From a bacterium (GTDB lineage: Bacteria; Babelota; Babeliae; Babelales; JABDEC01): DNA of 8,223 nt. Where the stretch lies: assembly GCA_947481115.1 (NCBI GenBank), contig CANKEI010000040.1, positions 1 to 8,223 of the forward strand. Direction: 5' to 3'. Below the pieces are notes generated by a model. The model was given only the letters and a program-made list of their open reading frames with translations. It was not told where the DNA came from and did not search any database. The position numbers were made by a program, and so were the translations under genes. This document shows, one piece after another, positions 5,225 to 8,223 of the stretch. The first letter of the stretch is position 1; every line of letters begins with the position of its first letter.

Positions 5225-5269
5225 TTGTGCTCGCCACACCCCTCGATTGCACTCGGGACGAGCGAGAGG
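5225..5269 (+). repeat. Dispersed GC-rich palindromic repeat, copy C
   Basis: Reads TGTGCTCGCCACACCCCTCGA, then TTGCACTCGGGACGAGCGAGAGG. It matches copy B (inverted) in its first 21 nt at all but two positions, and shares the CTCGGGACGAGCG palindrome. Internal pairing is CTCG (5252-5255) with CGAG (5259-5262), with an outer CCTCG/CGAGAGG pairing possible. It lies between the sufU-like and nurA genes and may act as an attenuating or RNA-stabilising hairpin; there is no T-run to make it a normal terminator. Confidence 0.72.
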
Positions 5270-5320
5270 TAGTAATTTTCAAAAATATTGTTTTTTCGAG
5301 TGCATATAGTTGAGTACGAT

Positions 5321-6538
5321 ATGTTAGATCGACTGAAGCTAGTTAGTCAGATATCACAAGTTTCTGGAAATTTATTTAATAATCTTACGCACGAGTTAGA
5401 AATTGCCCGTGAAGCATGGGGCAAGATTTCTACTGATTTAAATTTTAATACTAATATTATAGCAGCTAAGTCGCCCTGGGCTTTGCCAACTTGGGATAAG
5501 AACTTAAATTTAGCGCATAAATCTAAAATTAATAATTCTAAAAATAACCAAAATATTAGCTCAGATTATACGGTAATTTCTACTGATGGGTCACAAGTCT
5601 ATCCTGATCGACAAATGGGCACTAACTGCTTTTTATTAAATATTGGGACAGTAATTTTAAATTATCGTAGTACGGCTAAGAGTAGTGTGCAATTATTTTC
5701 CGAGCCCACTATTTATACTGGTTCGAGCGATTTAGACAGCTTAAGTTTAGTAGAGCTAGTCGATTGTAAGCGCCAAGAATTGGAGTTGCAAGCTGGACTA
5801 AAATGGTTCGATACTTTTTCTAGCGCTCCTAGTTGCGCTGAAGCTTCACTAGATTCGCTGCAAAAAAACTCACCACGAACATATAAATTGGACGGAGAAG
5901 CACCGGTACTATTCTTAATCGACGGCGCGTTAATTTTTTGGCAGCTGGAAAATAGCAAATCTGGGGGTGCTAAAAAACTTTTTTGGGACAAATATTTAGC
6001 GATTTTACATGAATTTTATGAACGCAGAACCTGGTTCGCGGGTTATATCAGTTTGCCTAACAGTAAAGAGTTAGTAAATCTACTACGCATGTCGCTCTGT
6101 GATTTAACACCCAACTTACAAGCTAAACCCAAAATATTAAATTTTATTAATGACGTACATGTCGCTAGTTTTTATTTGCAAGAATTTGAATATTCGCAGG
6201 TTTTTAAAAATCAGGCTGAAATTAGTAAATTATATCCAGCAAATTTGCAGCCACATTTTGTTTATTTTAATACCGGCACTGAAATCGCTAGAATCGAATT
6301 TCCCGCTTGGATTGCGCAAGATTTAGCGTTAGTAGATCAGATCATGAGTTTGATTACTGATCAGGTAATTAAGGGTCGCGGTTATCCCGTAGTGCTTTCA
6401 GAAGCACATGAGCAGGCGGTGGTGCATCACGCTGATCGTGAATTTTTTTATCAGTTATTAGACCAAGCTGGTAGTAAACATGGGCAACAGCTAACTATTT
6501 CACGTAAATTGTTACGTAAGAAATTCATTGGAATTTAA
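5321..6538 (+). CDS. nurA: NurA-domain nuclease
   Basis: A 405-residue protein of the NurA family. These are Mn-dependent nucleases (5'-3' exonuclease and single-strand endonuclease) that work with the HerA ATPase in DNA end resection in archaea and occur alone in many bacteria. Motif I, VISTDGSQVYPDR (85-97), has the metal-binding Asp89. A second acidic motif is FLIDGALIF (198-206, Asp201). The C-terminal GYPVVLSEAHEQAVVHHADREFF (354-376) has the conserved His363 and a nearby acidic residue. The N-terminal 80 residues are helical and end in an Asn/Lys-rich linker. Residues about 167-195 look like an insertion before motif II. The ATG at 5321 is preferred; in-frame TTG (5288) and GTG (5300) precede it but add only leader-like residues. 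No HerA is nearby; the partner may be the AAA-ATPase-like gene 27 bp downstream. Confidence 0.82.
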   Translation: MLDRLKLVSQISQVSGNLFNNLTHELEIAREAWGKISTDLNFNTNIIAAKSPWALPTWDKNLNLAHKSKINNSKNNQNISSDYTVISTDGSQVYPDRQMGTNCFLLNIGTVILNYRSTAKSSVQLFSEPTIYTGSSDLDSLSLVELVDCKRQELELQAGLKWFDTFSSAPSCAEASLDSLQKNSPRTYKLDGEAPVLFLIDGALIFWQLENSKSGGAKKLFWDKYLAILHEFYERRTWFAGYISLPNSKELVNLLRMSLCDLTPNLQAKPKILNFINDVHVASFYLQEFEYSQVFKNQAEISKLYPANLQPHFVYFNTGTEIARIEFPAWIAQDLALVDQIMSLITDQVIKGRGYPVVLSEAHEQAVVHHADREFFYQLLDQAGSKHGQQLTISRKLLRKKFIGI

Positions 6539-6565
6539 TTTAATTGTTTTCAGGAGTTTAAAATT

Positions 6566-8137
6566 ATGTTGCTTAAGCTGCCAGTAGATGTGAGTGATTT
6601 TAGTGTATTGCGTGAAGCTGGTTATTTATATGTTGATAAAACTAGATCTGCTTATGATTTAATCACTGGTGGCAGACGTTATTTTTTATCACGTCCGCGT
6701 AGATTTGGTAAGTCGTTAATGGTTTCTACTTTAAATGAAATTTTTAATTGTAATAAAATACTATTTAATGGTTTATGGTTGGCGCAGAGTGATTACCACT
6801 GGCAACCATATGGGGTAATTAATTTAGATTTTTCACGATTTAGTTCACAAAGTGCAGCTAAATTTGAAATTGGCTTGATTGACTGTCTCATGAAAATTGC
6901 CAAGTCATATCAAGTTGTGATTGATAGTAGTACGGGCGAGTTAGGCATAATTTTTGAAAATTTAGTATTAGCATTGCGAGAAAAATATGGCCGCGTGGCA
7001 ATTCTTATCGATGAATACGATCGGCCTTTAGTGCATAATTTACATGCTATTAAAATTGCCGCAGCGCTTAGATATGTGATGCAAGATTTTTTTGCCACAA
7101 TTAAATCGCATGATAAAAAAATAGATTTTGTGTTTATCACTGGTGTTAGTGCTTTTTCCAAATCAGGATTATTTTCTGGTCTAAATAATCTGCAAAATTT
7201 AACTTTAGATGCTGAGTGCGCTGCAATTTGCGGTTATACAGATGTAGAAATAGACAACTATTTTCATGACTATATAAATTTATGGGCTCAGCAAAAAAAA
7301 ACAACTGGTTTAAAATTGCGTCAAGAATTAAAAGATTGGTACAATGGTTATAGGTTTAGCGTAAGCGCTGTGACTGTCTATAATCCATTTTCGCTCACCA
7401 ATGCTTTTAATATGCAAGAGTGTAAAAATTTTTGGTTGCAAACGGGCACCCCCACATTTTTAATTTCTGAGTTAAAGCAGACCTACCGTAAATTGGAATA
7501 TCGGTTATTAGATCCGGAAAGTTTTGAAGTAACGGAAGATTCTTTAGGCTTATTTGATATTGAAGCAGTGCCCTTGCCAGCCCTAATGTTTCAAACTGGT
7601 TATCTTACTATTGATAAGTATGATGTGAGACGTGCAGCATATAGCTTATGTTACCCTAATCAAGAGGTTCGACGTTCAGCGCAAAATTATCTATTAGCCG
7701 TATTTACATTGTCTGATCCAAATATACTTAAAACTACAATTTTAAAATTAGAAGCTTCGCTTAATAATCAAGCGATAGATCTAGCGATCGATTTACTAAA
7801 AATTATCTTTGCTAAAGTTCCATATCCATTACATATACCACTAGAAAGCTTTTATCATAGTTTGCTACAAATGGTTTTGGTAGCAGCAGGTATTAAATCT
7901 CAGGCTGAATATAATACCAGTCACGGTAGTATCGATTTAGTGTTAGATTTGCCAAATGTAATATATGTCGTAGAGACTAAATTTAATAAAACTGCCGAGT
8001 TAGCGTTAGCTCAAATTAATCATAAACGTTATTACGAGCCATTTTTAGATAGCAACAAAAAAATTATACTATTGGGAATTAATTTTCAAAAAATCACTGG
8101 CAATTTTGAAATTACTTATGCGTTTAAACAGTTGTAA
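6566..8137 (+). CDS. AAA-ATPase-like / PD-(D/E)XK nuclease-superfamily protein
   Basis: A 523-residue protein with the AAA-ATPase_like domain (Pfam PF09820) followed by the PD-(D/E)XK nuclease-superfamily domain (DUF1703, PF08011). Visible are YVDKT (22-26), the P-loop variant SRPRRFGKSLM (42-52, Lys49), Walker B ILIDEYDRPL (146-155, Asp149/Glu150), a sensor-like FITGVSAFSKSGLFSGLNNL (190-209) and the family hallmark DWYNGYRF (257-264). The C-terminal nuclease core has Asp457 (SIDLVL), Glu470-x-Lys472 (VVETKF) and a Gln483-Ile484 motif with Tyr490, so the active site appears complete. The family is often multi-copy in host-associated bacteria and is suspected of acting on nucleic acid; its biological role is unproven. 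The start is clear: AGGAG (6552-6556) lies 9 nt before the ATG. It follows nurA by 27 bp on the same strand, probably co-transcribed. Confidence 0.9.
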   Translation: MLLKLPVDVSDFSVLREAGYLYVDKTRSAYDLITGGRRYFLSRPRRFGKSLMVSTLNEIFNCNKILFNGLWLAQSDYHWQPYGVINLDFSRFSSQSAAKFEIGLIDCLMKIAKSYQVVIDSSTGELGIIFENLVLALREKYGRVAILIDEYDRPLVHNLHAIKIAAALRYVMQDFFATIKSHDKKIDFVFITGVSAFSKSGLFSGLNNLQNLTLDAECAAICGYTDVEIDNYFHDYINLWAQQKKTTGLKLRQELKDWYNGYRFSVSAVTVYNPFSLTNAFNMQECKNFWLQTGTPTFLISELKQTYRKLEYRLLDPESFEVTEDSLGLFDIEAVPLPALMFQTGYLTIDKYDVRRAAYSLCYPNQEVRRSAQNYLLAVFTLSDPNILKTTILKLEASLNNQAIDLAIDLLKIIFAKVPYPLHIPLESFYHSLLQMVLVAAGIKSQAEYNTSHGSIDLVLDLPNVIYVVETKFNKTAELALAQINHKRYYEPFLDSNKKIILLGINFQKITGNFEITYAFKQL

Positions 8138-8223
8138 TTTAAATTTTAGTAATTTGTAAATTTTAAAAATTTTAGTTACGGTAATTTTAAATTTAAATTT
8201 TAAGTTTAATTATTCAAGAAATA

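Noticed and set aside
5288..5320. Earlier TTG/GTG starts for the NurA gene
   Set aside because: They add only 7-11 residues that do not resemble the family and begin soon after repeat C; the ATG at 5321 suits the domain better.
5713..5991. 92-aa minus-strand ORF inside nurA
   Set aside because: Antisense shadow of the NurA insertion and motif II region; Ser-rich with no features.
6910..7161. 83-aa minus-strand ORF inside the AAA-like gene
   Set aside because: Antisense to the Walker B and sensor regions; no ribosome-binding site.
8138..8223. AT-only palindromes in the final 86 bp (such as AAATTTAAATTT)
   Set aside because: Almost pure A+T sequence gives such palindromes by chance; no GC stem followed by a T-run, and no origin or terminator features.
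1..8223. CRISPR array, tRNA or rRNA genes
   Set aside because: No regularly spaced repeats and no cloverleaf or rRNA-like segments were seen; the three GC-rich repeats are too few and irregularly placed.

Overview
The window is AT-rich bacterial DNA (about one third G+C by eye) with tightly packed genes on both strands. Ribosome-binding sites are clear in front of several genes, including AGGAG before the first and last genes and GGAGG before the HAD gene. Secreted or membrane-anchored accessory proteins, an AAA-ATPase-like/PD-(D/E)XK protein of the kind that is often multi-copy, a decaying HicBA toxin-antitoxin pair and GC-rich dispersed palindromic repeats suggest a diderm, possibly host-associated lineage. 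Candidate phylum Dependentiae (TM6) is my best guess, but it rests on overall character and not on a marker gene.

Layout. 50-739 (+) encodes a TVP38/TMEM64-family membrane protein. It runs tail-to-tail into a dCTP deaminase gene (736-1263, -), and the two stop codons share a TTAA. Between dcd and the next gene (1264-1593) lie two inverted copies of a GC-rich palindromic repeat around an AT-rich core, which may form a small MITE-like unit. 1594-2358 (+) is an RsuA/RluB-family rRNA pseudouridine synthase whose longer apparent start falls inside the repeat. It converges on a small secreted protein with a degenerate J-domain (2373-2912, -). A 20-codon hydrophobic micro-ORF (2975-3037, +) and a hicBA operon (3490-3042, -) follow. 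The hicA toxin gene is intact along its length except for one in-frame TAA at codon 11. 3581-4546 (-) is a membrane-anchored HAD-superfamily hydrolase with a good promoter and ribosome-binding site.

The gap between the HAD gene and the next gene holds a structured RNA, most likely 6S RNA, at about 4621-4768 (+). Three genes then run rightward: a SufU/IscU-type Fe-S scaffold (4834-5199), a third copy of the repeat, a NurA-domain nuclease (5321-6538) and, 27 bp further on, the AAA-ATPase-like/PD-(D/E)XK protein (6566-8137). The last 86 bp are almost pure A+T with no recognisable feature.

How they work together. Most genes are unrelated housekeeping or accessory functions: nucleotide supply (dcd), ribosome modification (rluB-like), Fe-S assembly (sufU-like) and global transcription control (6S RNA). 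The two physically coupled units are hicBA, apparently surviving as antitoxin alone, and the nurA-like/AAA-ATPase-like pair, in which a nuclease sits next to an ATPase-nuclease fusion. Neither the HerA partner of NurA nor other SUF/ISC genes are in the window. The points most worth a second look are the nonsense-interrupted hicA, the putative 6S RNA, the palindromic repeat family and the secreted J-like protein lacking a normal HPD motif.
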